Counted from the first letter of the stretch, positions 29,031-38,713 are shown. The stretch is 64,000 nt of DNA from Caenimonas sedimenti (GCF_007833165.1 NZ_VOBQ01000012.1:222324-286323); one strand, 5' to 3'. Numbers and translations: made by a program. The notes: a model not told the origin generated them from the letters alone.

Positions 29031-29730
29031 GCGCCGCCGCGGCCCAGGGAAACAGCAGGCGCAAGCCGGCGTCTGCGCGCTGGACCTCCACCCTTTCGGA
29101 GGCGGCGAGCGCCTGCAAGTCACCCCAGGTGAGCACGCGGTAGTTCCGCTCCGACGGAAATCCGCGCTCGCCCTGGTTCGCTTTCACCGACAGCACGATG
29201 GTGACGCCGGCCTCCCCGGCTTCCGCGCCCAGCACCAGGTCCGCGGGAGGAGGCTCGTGGTCGGTCGCGTACACCAGCGCGGCGGTGAGCAGCGTGCGGA
29301 AAGCGGAGCGGCGCACCTCCCCCGCCAGTTCCGGCACCTGGTTGCGCAGCGAGTAGCCGCGAAAGCTCAGGCTGGTGGCGAGCAGCGAGGCGCACTCGCG
29401 CGCGCCTTCCGGCACGGACGTGCGCGCTGTCGCGTCGGGAGCCAGCCAGCCGACGACGTCGAGGCAGGAGTTGAGGGCGGCGCGAGCGAAACCGTTGATC
29501 TTGCCGGCGCTTTCCTGGATGTTCGCAAGGTCCGGCACGGGGACGCGCAGGCGCCGCTCCATGACCTCGTAGATCATGCCGATCGGCTGCAGGTTGACCA
29601 CCAGGTGGTGGCGCATGGAAGGCGCCAGGCGGCGCAACAGCGCATAGCGCGCGGCTTCGGCCTCGGCGGAGACCACGGCGGCGTCGGCCGTGGGCGGTTC
29701 GGATGCCAGCATAGGTTCAGAGTATTTCAC
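29020..29730 (-). CDS. Histidine-kinase-like protein lacking a clear catalytic domain
   Basis: 236 residues from a GTG at 29730 (an ATG six codons later is an alternative). Residues 30-55 (RRLAPSMRHHLVVNLQPIGMIYEVMERR) resemble a DHp helix with an H-box-like His pair, followed by an area (about 110-215) that could be a remnant of a GHKL-type fold (RTLLTAALVYATDH ... VTIVLSVKAN), but N, G1 and G2 boxes are not visible. Signal sequence and membrane helices are absent, so it is cytoplasmic. It may be a phosphotransfer or scaffold protein. The function is not assigned; convergent with ligD. Confidence 0.6.
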   Translation of the reverse strand: MKYSEPMLASEPPTADAAVVSAEAEAARYALLRRLAPSMRHHLVVNLQPIGMIYEVMERRLRVPVPDLANIQESAGKINGFARAALNSCLDVVGWLAPDATARTSVPEGARECASLLATSLSFRGYSLRNQVPELAGEVRRSAFRTLLTAALVYATDHEPPPADLVLGAEAGEAGVTIVLSVKANQGERGFPSERNYRVLTWGDLQALAASERVEVQRADAGLRLLFPWAAAAPKA

Positions 29731-29870
29731 GCCCTGGGGTGTGTCAACGCGGCCGCGGCAAGGAACAAAGTGTTACCGCGATACCGCAGAGCCTCGAGCC
29801 GTCCAGGCGAACCGGCGCCGTGCTCATCCGAAAGACCACGGCCCCGCGTGCGCCGTGCCTAGAATGGTCC

Positions 29871-31748
29871 ATGGTGCCGTCACCCAGCCTGCTCGCCCAG
29901 TTCCGGGACGAGCTGCGGCGCCGGCCGCCTTTCGACCGCATGGACGAGCCGGCCCTCGACTTCTTCACCACGCACGCCCAGCAGGTGTACGTGGCCCCGG
30001 GTGAAGTGCTGGCGGAGCCGGCGAACGGTCCCGCGCAGGCTCTCTTCTATATCCGCGAGGGCGCCGTCACCGGCAGCGGGCCGGCGGACACCGCCGGCGG
30101 ACCCGATGCCATCTCGTACGAAGCCGGTGACCTGCTGGCGGCCGGCGCGGCGCTGGCCGGCCGCGCGGTGACGCGGACCTACCGCGCGACACAGGACACC
30201 TTTGCGCTGGCACTGCCCGTGGCGGCGCTGCGCGAGCTGGCGTCCACCAGCGCGGAATTCGCCGCCTACCTGAACCGGCGCTTCGCGGAGGACCTCGCGC
30301 GAACCGGGCGGGCGCTGCAGGAAGCGAGCTGGTCGCGCACCGTCGACGAACAGTCATTGGAAACACCGCTCGGCGAGCTGACGCGCAGGGCGCCGGTGAG
30401 CTGCGCCCCGGACACCCCGCTGCGTGAAGTGCTGGGCCGCATGCAGGCGGAGCGCATCGGCTCGATGCTGGTGACCGATGCGGCCGGCGCGCCGCTCGGC
30501 ATCTTCACGCGGCACGACGTGCTGGACCGTGTGGCGCTCCCCGGCATCGCGCTGGATTCACCAGTGCGCGCCGTCATGAGCAGCCCGGTGCACGCGCTGC
30601 CGGCGGAGGCGACCGCGCACGAGGCGGCACTCACGATGAGCCGCCACGGCATCCGCCACCTGCCGGTGGTGCGGGACGGCCGGGCGGTCGGGCTCGTTTC
30701 CGAGCGCGACCTGTTCGCGCTGCAGCGCCTGAGCCTGAAGGGCGTGAGCGGCCGGTTGCGCGCAGCGCCTGACGTCGCGGCCCTGGCGGCGGGGGCCGCC
30801 GAGATCCGCCGTTTCGCCCGGCTCTTGCTCGGCCAGGGCGTGAGCGCGCGCCATGCCACCGGAATGATCAGCCACCTGAACGACGTGCTGACCGCGCGCC
30901 TGGTGGCGCTGGAGGCGGCGCGCCATGGTGTCGATGCCACGCGCGTGTGCTGGCTGGCGCTCGGCTCGGAAGGACGGGGCGAGCAGACCATCGCGACCGA
31001 CCAGGACAACGCGCTGGTGCTGGCGGAAGACTTCCCCGCGCAGGAGCGGGCCGCGGTCCTGGCGTTCGCGCAGGCAGTCAACCACGGGCTCGACGCCTGC
31101 GGTTATCCGCTTTGCAAGGGCGGTGTGATGGCCGGACAGCCGGCCATGTGCCGCACCTTGCCGGAGTGGCGCACGGCCTTCTCTGGCTGGATGGCACACG
31201 GTGGACCGGAGGACCTGCTGGCCGCCGCGATCCACTTCGACCTCCGGCCGATCGCCGGCGACGACGCGCTGGCCGGTGCCTTGCGCGAGCACGTGGGGCG
31301 GGCGGCGCGCGGCAACGCGCGTTTCCTGAAGCAGATGGCGCTCAACGCCCTGGACCGGCGCGTGCCGCTCGACTGGCGCGGCGCGATCGCGCCCGACGCG
31401 CGTGGCGGGGTGGACCTGAAGCTGCAGGGGGCGGCCATCTACACCGAAGCCGCGCGCATCTATGCGCTGGCCCTGGGCGTGGCGGCCACCGGCACGCGCG
31501 AACGGCTGCTCGCCGCGGGCGCCGCCCTCGGCGTGCCGGCGGGGGAAAGCCAGTCCTGGGCTGGCGGTTTCGACTTCGTCCAGTCGCTGCGCCTGCGGGC
31601 GCAGATGGACGCGGGCGAGAACACCGCCGCGCAGCCGAATCACGTCCGGCTCGACACCTTGAGCGACCTGGAACGCCGCACGCTGAAGGAGGCGCTGCGC
31701 ATCGCGAAACTGCTGCAGCAGCGGCTGCGCCTGGACTACGACCGGTGA
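29871..31748 (+). CDS. cNMP-like/CBS/DUF294 nucleotidyltransferase protein
   Basis: 625 residues combining a cyclic-nucleotide-binding-like domain (about 10-130), a CBS pair (about 160-290; LREVLGRMQAERIGSMLV and THEAALTMSRHGIRHLPVV type repeats), a DUF294 nucleotidyltransferase domain with the catalytic ALGSEGRGEQTIATDQDNAL (Asp pair near 380) and the DUF294 C-terminal helical domain. The family resembles GlnD-type regulators that sense nucleotides and modify a partner. It is coupled by GTGA to a DnaQ-like exonuclease, a pairing seen in other proteobacteria near acetate transport genes. Start at 29871 gives the usual N-terminus; a TAGAAT box just upstream would require a leaderless or nearly leaderless transcript. 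Confidence 0.85.
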   Translation: MVPSPSLLAQFRDELRRRPPFDRMDEPALDFFTTHAQQVYVAPGEVLAEPANGPAQALFYIREGAVTGSGPADTAGGPDAISYEAGDLLAAGAALAGRAVTRTYRATQDTFALALPVAALRELASTSAEFAAYLNRRFAEDLARTGRALQEASWSRTVDEQSLETPLGELTRRAPVSCAPDTPLREVLGRMQAERIGSMLVTDAAGAPLGIFTRHDVLDRVALPGIALDSPVRAVMSSPVHALPAEATAHEAALTMSRHGIRHLPVVRDGRAVGLVSERDLFALQRLSLKGVSGRLRAAPDVAALAAGAAEIRRFARLLLGQGVSARHATGMISHLNDVLTARLVALEAARHGVDATRVCWLALGSEGRGEQTIATDQDNALVLAEDFPAQERAAVLAFAQAVNHGLDACGYPLCKGGVMAGQPAMCRTLPEWRTAFSGWMAHGGPEDLLAAAIHFDLRPIAGDDALAGALREHVGRAARGNARFLKQMALNALDRRVPLDWRGAIAPDARGGVDLKLQGAAIYTEAARIYALALGVAATGTRERLLAAGAALGVPAGESQSWAGGFDFVQSLRLRAQMDAGENTAAQPNHVRLDTLSDLERRTLKEALRIAKLLQQRLRLDYDR

Positions 31749-32392
31749 CGCTGCTTTCCCGCCTGTGGCGGCCGGCCCGGCCGGCCCGGGTCGACGAGGC
31801 ACGCTGGGTGGTGGTCGATCTCGAAACCACCGGCCTGGACCCCGCGCGGGATGCGCTGGTGGCGATCGGCGCCGTCGCGGTCCGTATCGACCGCGTGACG
31901 CGGCAGGCCAGCATCCTGCCGGGCGACAGCTTCGAGTCGATCGTGCGGCCGGAGCACTTGTCGGCGGACCGGGCGAACATCCTGCTCCACGGCATCGGCT
32001 GGCAGCGCCAGCGGGAGGGCCGGCCGGCCGGCACCGCGCTGGCCGATTTCGCCGCCTACGTCGGCGCTTCGCCCTTGCTGGCCTTTCACGCGGCATTCGA
32101 CCGGGAGGTGCTGCAGCGCGCCCTGCGCAGCCAGCGGGCTCCCGAGTTGGCAAACCCGTGGGCCGACATCGAATTCCTGTGTGCCGTCACCTTCGGCGAA
32201 ATCCCGGGCGGCACGCTGGACGCCTGGCTCGAGCACTTCGGGCTCCACTGTCCCCGCCGCCATGAAGCCACCGCCGACGCCCTGGCGGAAGCCGAACTGC
32301 TGCTGCGCGTGTGGCCGCGGCTGAGGGCGGAGTGCGCGGGCTGGGACGACGTCGTGCGGCTGGCGCGGCGGCGGCAGTGGCTGCGGCGGTAG
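31745..32392 (+). CDS. DnaQ-like 3'-5' exonuclease
   Basis: 215 residues from a GTG overlapping the stop of the upstream gene. DEDDh exonuclease motifs: ExoI VVDLETTGLD near residue 24, ExoII FHAAFDRE near 118, ExoIII with HEATADALAEAELL near 175. Related to the epsilon proofreading subunit, but small and solitary; the target is unknown. Functional linkage to the DUF294 nucleotidyltransferase is inferred from translational coupling. Confidence 0.87.
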   Translation: MTLLSRLWRPARPARVDEARWVVVDLETTGLDPARDALVAIGAVAVRIDRVTRQASILPGDSFESIVRPEHLSADRANILLHGIGWQRQREGRPAGTALADFAAYVGASPLLAFHAAFDREVLQRALRSQRAPELANPWADIEFLCAVTFGEIPGGTLDAWLEHFGLHCPRRHEATADALAEAELLLRVWPRLRAECAGWDDVVRLARRRQWLRR

Positions 32393-32452
32393 CGCGCCCG
32401 TTCCAGGACGTGGATGGGCTTGCTGGGCGGCGCCTTCGTGCCGCCCGGCCGG

Positions 32453-34297
32453 TCACTCCACCGTCACGCTCTTCGCCAGGTTCCGCGGCTTGTCGACGTC
32501 GGTCCCTCTTGCGCACGCCGTGTGATACGCCAGCAACTGCAGAGGCACCACGTGCAGCAGCGGGCTGAGCGCCCCATAGTGCTCCGGCATGCGGATCACG
32601 TGGATGCCTTCGCTGCTCTCGATGCGGGAATCGGCGTCGGCCAGCACATAGAGCACGCCGCCTCGCGCACGCACCTCCTGCATGTTGCTCTTCAGCTTCT
32701 CCAGCAGGGTGTCGTTGGGCGCCACCGTCACCACCGGCATCTCGCTGGTCACCAGCGCGAGCGGGCCATGCTTCAGTTCACCGGCGGGGTAGGCCTCGGC
32801 GTGGATGTAGCTGATCTCCTTCAGCTTCAGCGCGCCTTCCAGCGCGATGGGGTAGTGCAGGCCCCGGCCCAGGAACAGCGCGTTCTCCTTGCCCGTGAAG
32901 TCCTGCGCCCAGGCGATGAGCTGCGGCTCCAGCGCCAGCACCGCGGCCAGGGCCACCGGCAAGTGGCGCATCGCCTTCAGGTGTTCGGCTTCCTGCGCGT
33001 CCGTGAGGTGGCCACGTGACTGCGCCAGCGCCAGCGTCAGCAGGAACAGGCCCGCCAGCTGCGTCGTGAACGCCTTGGTCGAGGCGACGCCGATCTCCAC
33101 GCCGGCGCGCGTGAGGTACGCCAGCTTGCATTCGCGCACCATCGCCGAGGTGCCGACGTTGCAGATGGTCAGCGTGTGCTCCATGCCGAGCGAGCGCGCG
33201 TGCTTCAGCGCTGCGATCGTATCGGCGGTCTCGCCGGACTGGCTGATCGTGACGACCAGCGTGCGCGGATTGGGGACGCTGGTGCGATAGCGGTATTCGC
33301 TGGCGATCTCCACCTGCGTGGGGATGCGCGCGATGTCCTCCAGCCAGTACTTGGCGGTGCAGCCGCTGTAGTAACTCGTGCCGCAGGCCAGGATCAGCAC
33401 GTTGTCGATCTGCTTGAACACCGTGTGCGCGCCGTCACCGAACAGCTCCGGCATGATGCTTTCGACCCCCTGCAGCGTGTCGGCGATCGCGCGCGGCTGC
33501 TCGAAGATCTCCTTCTGCATGTAGTGCCGGTAGGGCCCGAGTTCGGCCGCGCCGCTGTGGGCATGCACCGTCTTCACGGGGCGGGTCACCGCCTTGTGCG
33601 CGCGGTCCACGATCCAGGTGCGGCCCAGCTGCAGGTCGACGACGTCGCCTTCTTCCAGGTAGACGATCTGGTCGGTCACGCCGGCCAGTGCCATCGCGTC
33701 GCTCGCCAGGAAGTTCTCGTCCTTGCCGACGCCCAGCACCAGCGGCGAGCCGTAGCGCGCGCCGATCACGCGGTTGGGTTCGTCCTTGCAGAACACCGCG
33801 ATCGCATAGGCCCCGTGCAGCTGGCCGACGGCGGATTTGACTGCCTCGAAGATGTCCCCGTCGTAGAGGCTGTCGATCAGGTGGCTGATCACCTCGGTGT
33901 CGGTCTGGCTGGTGAAGCGGTAGCCCTTGGCCTTCAGCGCGGCGCGCAGTTCGTCGTGGTTCTCGATGATGCCGTTGTGGACCAGCGCGACGCGGCCCGG
34001 CCCATGGGCGGCGTTCTCGCCGGGGCCGTGGCTGAAGTGCGGGTGCGCGTTGTGCACGGCGGGCGCGCCGTGGGTCGCCCAGCGGGTGTGCGCGATGCCG
34101 GTCGAGCCCGCGATGTGTTCCCCGCGGACCTGTTCCAGCAGTTCGGCCACCCGGGAGGTGCTCCGCGCCCGCCTGAGGCCGTCGGCATAGACGGCGACCC
34201 CGCACGAGTCGTAACCGCGGTATTCGAGCCGCTGGAGCCCTTGCACCAGGATGGGGACGATATCGCGGGTGGAAACCGCGCCGACGATGCCGCACAT
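32453..34297 (-). CDS. glmS: Glutamine-fructose-6-phosphate aminotransferase
   Basis: First step of UDP-GlcNAc synthesis: makes glucosamine-6-phosphate from fructose-6-phosphate and glutamine. It has 614 residues; catalytic N-terminal Cys in MCGIVGA, glutaminase domain with HTRWATHG near residue 75, and two SIS isomerase domains (CGTSYYSG near 305, SQSGETADT near 352, [17 protein letters not shown] near 488). The C-terminus ([11 protein letters not shown]) is canonical. It is separated from glmU by an Lrp/AsnC regulator gene, which is divergent from glmS. Confidence 0.98.
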   Translation of the reverse strand: MCGIVGAVSTRDIVPILVQGLQRLEYRGYDSCGVAVYADGLRRARSTSRVAELLEQVRGEHIAGSTGIAHTRWATHGAPAVHNAHPHFSHGPGENAAHGPGRVALVHNGIIENHDELRAALKAKGYRFTSQTDTEVISHLIDSLYDGDIFEAVKSAVGQLHGAYAIAVFCKDEPNRVIGARYGSPLVLGVGKDENFLASDAMALAGVTDQIVYLEEGDVVDLQLGRTWIVDRAHKAVTRPVKTVHAHSGAAELGPYRHYMQKEIFEQPRAIADTLQGVESIMPELFGDGAHTVFKQIDNVLILACGTSYYSGCTAKYWLEDIARIPTQVEIASEYRYRTSVPNPRTLVVTISQSGETADTIAALKHARSLGMEHTLTICNVGTSAMVRECKLAYLTRAGVEIGVASTKAFTTQLAGLFLLTLALAQSRGHLTDAQEAEHLKAMRHLPVALAAVLALEPQLIAWAQDFTGKENALFLGRGLHYPIALEGALKLKEISYIHAEAYPAGELKHGPLALVTSEMPVVTVAPNDTLLEKLKSNMQEVRARGGVLYVLADADSRIESSEGIHVIRMPEHYGALSPLLHVVPLQLLAYHTACARGTDVDKPRNLAKSVTVE

Positions 34298-34373
34298 GGG
34301 AATGCCTTTCTTTGATGGGATCGACTCTAGGCGCCAGTTCGTGGAATATGGGTTCTTAATTGATCAGAATATG

Positions 34374-34390
34374 GAATAATTGAACTATTC
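34374..34390 (+). promoter_or_regulatory. Possible Lrp/AsnC operator between glmS and the regulator gene
   Basis: The perfect inverted repeat GAATA-N7-TATTC lies in an A/T-rich island in an otherwise GC-rich genome, 31 bases before the regulator ATG. GAATATGG occurs twice just upstream (34343-34350 and 34367-34374), giving several phased half-sites, a common Lrp-family layout. Binding is inferred. Confidence 0.45.
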
Positions 34391-34420
34391 GATGACTATG
34401 TGATTTTAAATTCCATCATC

Positions 34421-34927
34421 ATGGACATTTCGGAAGAATTGAGCCTCGATGCGATCGACTTGACGATCCTCGCGCAACTGCAGGAAGACTGCTCGATGAG
34501 CAATCTCGAACTCGCAGCCCGCGTCCATGTCTCGCCGCCCACCTGCTTGCGGCGTGTGAAACGCCTGCGCGACGCGGGGCTGATCGAGCGGCAGGTCGCG
34601 TTGCTGAACCCCGAGCGGGTGGCTCGCGCCCTCGGCCAGGGGCTGGAGGCCATCGTGGAAATCTCGCTGGACCGCCAGGGCGCAGAAGAGCAGGAAGCTT
34701 TCGAAGCGCGCGTCAGCGCCGACGACGCCGTGCAGCAGTGCTACCGCGTGTCGCCCGGCCCCGATTTCGTGCTGGTGGTCCGCGCCCGCGACATGCCGGA
34801 CTACCTGGCGCTCGCCCAGCGCCTGTTCACCAGCGACGCCAATGTGCGCAACGTCAAGGCGTTCTTTTCGGTGCGCCGCGCCAAGTTCCAGCCGCGCGTC
34901 GGGCTGGAGCCTGCCGCGCGCCGCTAA
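34421..34927 (+). CDS. Lrp/AsnC family transcriptional regulator
   Basis: 168 residues: N-terminal winged helix-turn-helix (about 8-60; LDAIDLTILAQLQEDCSMSNLELAARVHVSPPT, recognition helix CLRRVKRLRDAGLI) and C-terminal RAM/AsnC effector domain (about 75-155; GPDFVLVVRARDMPDY). These regulators form octamers and sense amino acids. It is divergent from glmS and convergent with glmU (7-base gap), so it may control itself and glmS. Start at ATG 34421 chosen because the earlier ATG at 34400 adds residues outside the family. Confidence 0.9.
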   Translation: MDISEELSLDAIDLTILAQLQEDCSMSNLELAARVHVSPPTCLRRVKRLRDAGLIERQVALLNPERVARALGQGLEAIVEISLDRQGAEEQEAFEARVSADDAVQQCYRVSPGPDFVLVVRARDMPDYLALAQRLFTSDANVRNVKAFFSVRRAKFQPRVGLEPAARR

Positions 34928-34934
34928 ACCCGCG

Positions 34935-36338
34935 CTACGGCTTGGGGGCCTTCTTCGGGCGTTCCCAGTTGGCGATGCTCGCCTGCCGCGCCCGCGCGAC
35001 GGAGAGTGCGCCCGCCGCCGTGTTCTTGTTGATCACGGACCCCGCGCCCACCGTGCCGCCGGCCGCCACTGTGACCGGCGCAACCAGCACGCAGTTGCTG
35101 CCCACGTGCACGTCGGCCTCGATCACGGTGCGGTGCTTGTTCGCGCCGTCGTAGTTGGCGGTGATGCTGCCGGCCCCGTAGTTCACCCGCTCACCGACCG
35201 TCGCGTCACCCAGGTAGGCCAGGTGGTTGGCCTTGGCCCCGCGCGCGAGCGTGCTGTTCTTCACCTCGACGAAATTCCCGATGTGGACCTCGGCGCCCAG
35301 TTCAGCGCCAGGCCGCAGCCGGGCGAACGGACCGATCAGGGCGCCCTCGCCCACCGTCACGCCGGCCTTCTCGCCGTCGATGTGCGTGAACGCATGGATC
35401 ACCGCGCCGGCGGCGATGCGCGCATTCGCGATGACGCAGTTCGCGCCGATCCGAACGCCATCGCCCAGCTCGACCCGCCCCTCGAACACGCAATTGACGT
35501 CGATCTCCACGTCCTGCCCGCAGGCCAGCGTGCCGCGCAGATCGAAGCGGGCCGGATCGGCGAGGCGCACGCCCTGCTCCATCAGCGCATGTGCCTGCCG
35601 CCGCTGGAACGCGCGTTCCAGTTCGGCCAGCTGCACCGGGCTGTTGACGCCATCGACCTCCACGCCATCCGCGGCCAGACTGGCGACGACCTGCTGGCCG
35701 TCCGCGACCGCGAGCTTCACGATGTCGGTGAGGTAGTACTCGCCCTGCGCGTTGTCGTTGGTCAGGCGCGCCAGCCAGCGCTTCAGCAGCGCAGAAGGCA
35801 CCGCCATGAAGCCGGTGTACACCTCGGTGATGCGGCGCTGTTCGGCGCTCGCATCCTTGTGTTCGACGATGGCGCGCACCTCGTCGCCTTCGCGCACGAT
35901 GCGGCCGTAGCCCGCCGGATCCTTCATCTCCACCGTCAGCAGCGCGAGCCGCGCGCCGCCCGATCGTTCCACCAGCGCCTGCAGCGTCTCCGCGCGGATC
36001 AGCGGCACGTCGCCATTGAGGATGAGCGCGATGCCGTCGTCCGGCAGCACCGGCACCACCTGCTGCACTGCGTGGCCGGTGCCGAGCTGCGGCTCCTGCC
36101 GCACGAAGGTGGGCGTGGCGTGTCCGGCGGCCGCAGCAGTGTGTGCCAGCGAGCCCTCCACCTCGGCCGCGCCATGGCCCGTGATGACGATCACGCGCCG
36201 CGCGCCCACGCCCTGGGCGGTGGCAATCACATGGTCGATCAGCGGGCGCCCGCCCAACCGGTGTAAAACCTTGGGCAGACGGCTCTTCATCCGGGTGCCC
36301 TTGCCCGCCGCCATCACCACCACATCGACTGCCGCCAT
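34935..36338 (-). CDS. glmU: Bifunctional GlcNAc-1-P uridyltransferase/GlcN-1-P acetyltransferase
   Basis: Makes UDP-GlcNAc in two steps, for peptidoglycan and LPS. It has 467 residues with the uridyltransferase start VVMAAGKGTRMKS (residues about 8-20), GTGHAVQQ near 92, NGDVPL near 115 and a left-handed beta-helix acetyltransferase domain (about 265-450) with hexapeptide repeats, NFVEVKNS and AHLAYLGDA-like (NHLAYLGDA). A much longer reading from 36749 is spurious; ATG 36338 gives the normal N-terminus. Faces a divergent lipoprotein gene 18 bases away. Confidence 0.97.
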   Translation of the reverse strand: MAAVDVVVMAAGKGTRMKSRLPKVLHRLGGRPLIDHVIATAQGVGARRVIVITGHGAAEVEGSLAHTAAAAGHATPTFVRQEPQLGTGHAVQQVVPVLPDDGIALILNGDVPLIRAETLQALVERSGGARLALLTVEMKDPAGYGRIVREGDEVRAIVEHKDASAEQRRITEVYTGFMAVPSALLKRWLARLTNDNAQGEYYLTDIVKLAVADGQQVVASLAADGVEVDGVNSPVQLAELERAFQRRQAHALMEQGVRLADPARFDLRGTLACGQDVEIDVNCVFEGRVELGDGVRIGANCVIANARIAAGAVIHAFTHIDGEKAGVTVGEGALIGPFARLRPGAELGAEVHIGNFVEVKNSTLARGAKANHLAYLGDATVGERVNYGAGSITANYDGANKHRTVIEADVHVGSNCVLVAPVTVAAGGTVGAGSVINKNTAAGALSVARARQASIANWERPKKAPKP

Positions 36339-36356
36339 GCCTGTCCCTTCCCGCTC

Positions 36357-37232
36357 ATGAAAACCACACGTTCGCGCTTCGCAGGCATTATCGGCGCGCT
36401 CGCCATCGCTTTGGCCCTGGCCGGTTGCAGCGCCATCAAGCTGGGCTACAACACCCTGCCCGACCTCGCCTACTGGTGGCTGGACGGCTACGTCGACTTC
36501 ACGGACGCGCAGACACCGCAGGTGCGGACCGAACTCGCGCGGCTGCACGCCTGGCACCGGCAGGAAGAGCTGCCGCGCCTGGCTGAGATCCTGGGGCGCA
36601 TGGAACAGCTGGCTGGCGGTTCGATCAAGGCGCCGCAGGCCTGCGCCTTCGTGACGGAGATCCAGGGCCGGCTCAACCTGGTGGCCGAGCGCGCCGAACC
36701 GGCGGTGAGCGCGCTCGCGGCCGGCCTTGACGCCAGGCAGCTGCGCCACCTGGAGCGCAAGTACCGGAACAACAACGAGACCTTCCGCAAGGACTGGGTC
36801 GAGCTGCCGCCGGCCGAACTGCGGGACAAGCGCTTCCAGCAGGCCGTCGAGCGCGCGGAGATGATCTACGGCAACCTCGAGGAGCCGCAGCGCGCGGTGC
36901 TGCGCCAGGGCATCGACCAGTCGATCTTCGATGCCGCCCGCATGCTGGGCGAGCGGCAGCGGCGCCAGCAGGACTTGCTGCAGACCCTGAGGCGCATCCA
37001 GGAAGCGCCGGGCGCTCCGGAGGACGGCGCCGCGGCCATCCGGGCGTACCTGCAGCGCGCGCAGCGGTCACCTGACCCGGCGTTCCGCCGCTTGCAGGAG
37101 GACCTGGTGCAGGAGACCTGCCGCACTTTCGCGGCGGTGCACGAAAGCACCACGCCCGCCCAACGCGACCAGGCGGTGCGGCGGCTGCGTGCCTACCAGC
37201 GCGACCTGCGCGAGCTCGCGGCCCGCCGATGA
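36357..37232 (+). CDS. DUF6279-type lipoprotein
   Basis: 291 residues: signal peptide with lipobox LAGC (Cys near residue 23), followed by the family phrase KLGYNTLPDLAYWWLDGYVDF and long amphipathic helices rich in Arg, Glu and Gln (RTELARLHAWHRQEELPRL). This conserved lipoprotein family has no established function. It is coupled to the next MFS gene by ATGA, and its start lies only 18 bases from the glmU start, so promoters overlap the coding regions. Confidence 0.85.
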   Translation: MKTTRSRFAGIIGALAIALALAGCSAIKLGYNTLPDLAYWWLDGYVDFTDAQTPQVRTELARLHAWHRQEELPRLAEILGRMEQLAGGSIKAPQACAFVTEIQGRLNLVAERAEPAVSALAAGLDARQLRHLERKYRNNNETFRKDWVELPPAELRDKRFQQAVERAEMIYGNLEEPQRAVLRQGIDQSIFDAARMLGERQRRQQDLLQTLRRIQEAPGAPEDGAAAIRAYLQRAQRSPDPAFRRLQEDLVQETCRTFAAVHESTTPAQRDQAVRRLRAYQRDLRELAARR

Positions 37233-38377
37233 CGCCATCGGCGGCAGGGCTTGCCCTGGTGTGGCGGCTGGGGCTCGCGACGTCGCTCATCGTGCTGGCC
37301 TTTTCGATGACGGGGCCGGTGCTGGCGGTGCTGCTCCAGCAGGCCGGGTACGGGACGGCGGTCATCGGCGCCTTCGCGATGCTGCCCTTCCTGCTGATCG
37401 GCGCGCTGATCCCGGTGGTGCCCCGGGTGCTGGCCCGCTTCGGCGTGCTGCCCACCTATCGGTGGGGCGCCGCGCTGGAACTGGTGTCCGCCATCGGCTA
37501 TGCGCTCGGGGATGGCCTCTGGGTTTGGAGCCTCTGCTCGGTCGTGAGCGGCATCGGCGCCGCCGCCTTGTGGAACGCCACGGAAGCGCTGTTGGCCCAG
37601 CAGGCACCGCCGGCGATGCGCGGCCGCGTCATGGGCCTTTACCAGACGGCGCTGGGCGCGGCGCTCGCCATCGGACCGTTCGTGCCGGCGATGCTGGGCG
37701 GGGATGCGAAGACCACGCTCTGGCTGGCCGCCGTCATGGTGGCGGGCTGCCAGGCGCTGTCGCTGGCCGCGCGGCCTCTGGACAGCGGCGGCGCCACGCC
37801 GCACCACGAGGCTGGCACCTGGCGCGCGCTGCGCGACGTGCCTTGGCTGGCCGCGATCGCCTTCACGGGCGGCGTGTTCGAGGCGGGGCTGGGCGCGATC
37901 GGCAGCGCCCACGCGTCGGCCACGGGGCGGTCGCTGGCAGCGGCGGCCACCGTCGCGGGCGCCGTCGGCATCGGCAGCTTCCTGTGCCAGTACCCGGCCG
38001 GTCTGGCGGCCGATCACTTCCGCATGCGCAACGTCTTCACCGGCGCGGCGTTCGCGCTGCTGCTGGCGAGCATCGCCTTCGGCTTTGTCGGGCAGGTGCC
38101 CTGGCTGCTCTGGGCTTGCGGGCTGGTCTGGGGCGGCGTGGGTGGTGCGCTCTACACGCTGACCATGGTGCAGGTGGCGCACGCTTTCGCCGGCCGCGCC
38201 ACGGCGGGCGGCGCGGCAGCGATGATCACGGGGTACACGCTCGGTGGCAGCATCGGCCCGCTCGCGAGCGGTGCCGTTTTGCAATGGGCCGGGCTGATCG
38301 CTCTCGCGGGCACGCTGTCCGCTTTGGCGCTGTTCGCGCTGGCGGCAGCGCGCCGTGCGGCGCCTGTGGACGTTTAG
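37229..38377 (+). CDS. MFS transporter
   Basis: 382 residues with 12 predicted membrane helices; the conserved loop motif RGRVMGLYQ near residue 131 marks the major facilitator superfamily (YcaD/YfcJ-like small MFS). The substrate is unknown. It overlaps the lipoprotein stop by 4 bases, and its own last 4 bases overlap the small convergent gene. Confidence 0.86.
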   Translation: MTPSAAGLALVWRLGLATSLIVLAFSMTGPVLAVLLQQAGYGTAVIGAFAMLPFLLIGALIPVVPRVLARFGVLPTYRWGAALELVSAIGYALGDGLWVWSLCSVVSGIGAAALWNATEALLAQQAPPAMRGRVMGLYQTALGAALAIGPFVPAMLGGDAKTTLWLAAVMVAGCQALSLAARPLDSGGATPHHEAGTWRALRDVPWLAAIAFTGGVFEAGLGAIGSAHASATGRSLAAAATVAGAVGIGSFLCQYPAGLAADHFRMRNVFTGAAFALLLASIAFGFVGQVPWLLWACGLVWGGVGGALYTLTMVQVAHAFAGRATAGGAAAMITGYTLGGSIGPLASGAVLQWAGLIALAGTLSALALFALAAARRAAPVDV

Positions 38378-38691
38378 CGCTCGCCCTTGGAGTGCGAGCG
38401 GCCTTCGCGCTCGGCCTCTTCCAGTTCACGCGCCTCGGACTCCGAACGCGGCTTGGCGGCTTCGGCATCCGCTTCCACGTCGGCTTTCTGCAAGTAGTCC
38501 TTGATGTCCTTCTGGTAGTCGCGGGTGGCTTCGTAGCTGCCCTCGCCCATCTGCTGCTGCGGCTTGCCGTCCTGGGTGCCGGCCTGTTGCTGGCGCTGGA
38601 AATCGGTGGCACCGGCGCGCTGCTGCTCGCGGTCGGTGACGCGGGCGGGCTGCTGCTGCAGGCCGCGGGGGGACTTGTTGTCCTGGGGCAT
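38374..38691 (-). CDS. Small hydrophilic Gln/Glu-rich protein
   Basis: 105 residues, highly charged, without signal peptide or membrane helix: a Gln-rich N-terminal half (QRQQQAGTQDGKPQQQ) and an acidic/basic helical C-terminal half (SESEARELEEAEREGRS). Such composition is typical of disordered stress proteins; function unknown. The start has GAGGAGACC upstream (38695-38703), a good ribosome site. Convergent overlap of 4 bases with the MFS gene. Confidence 0.65.
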   Translation of the reverse strand: MPQDNKSPRGLQQQPARVTDREQQRAGATDFQRQQQAGTQDGKPQQQMGEGSYEATRDYQKDIKDYLQKADVEADAEAAKPRSESEARELEEAEREGRSHSKGER

Positions 38692-38713
38692 GGGTCGGTC
38701 TCCTCGGTGGATC

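Noticed and set aside
34935..36749. N-terminally extended glmU reading
   Set aside because: The first 137 codons do not belong to GlmU; ATG 36338 gives the canonical start.
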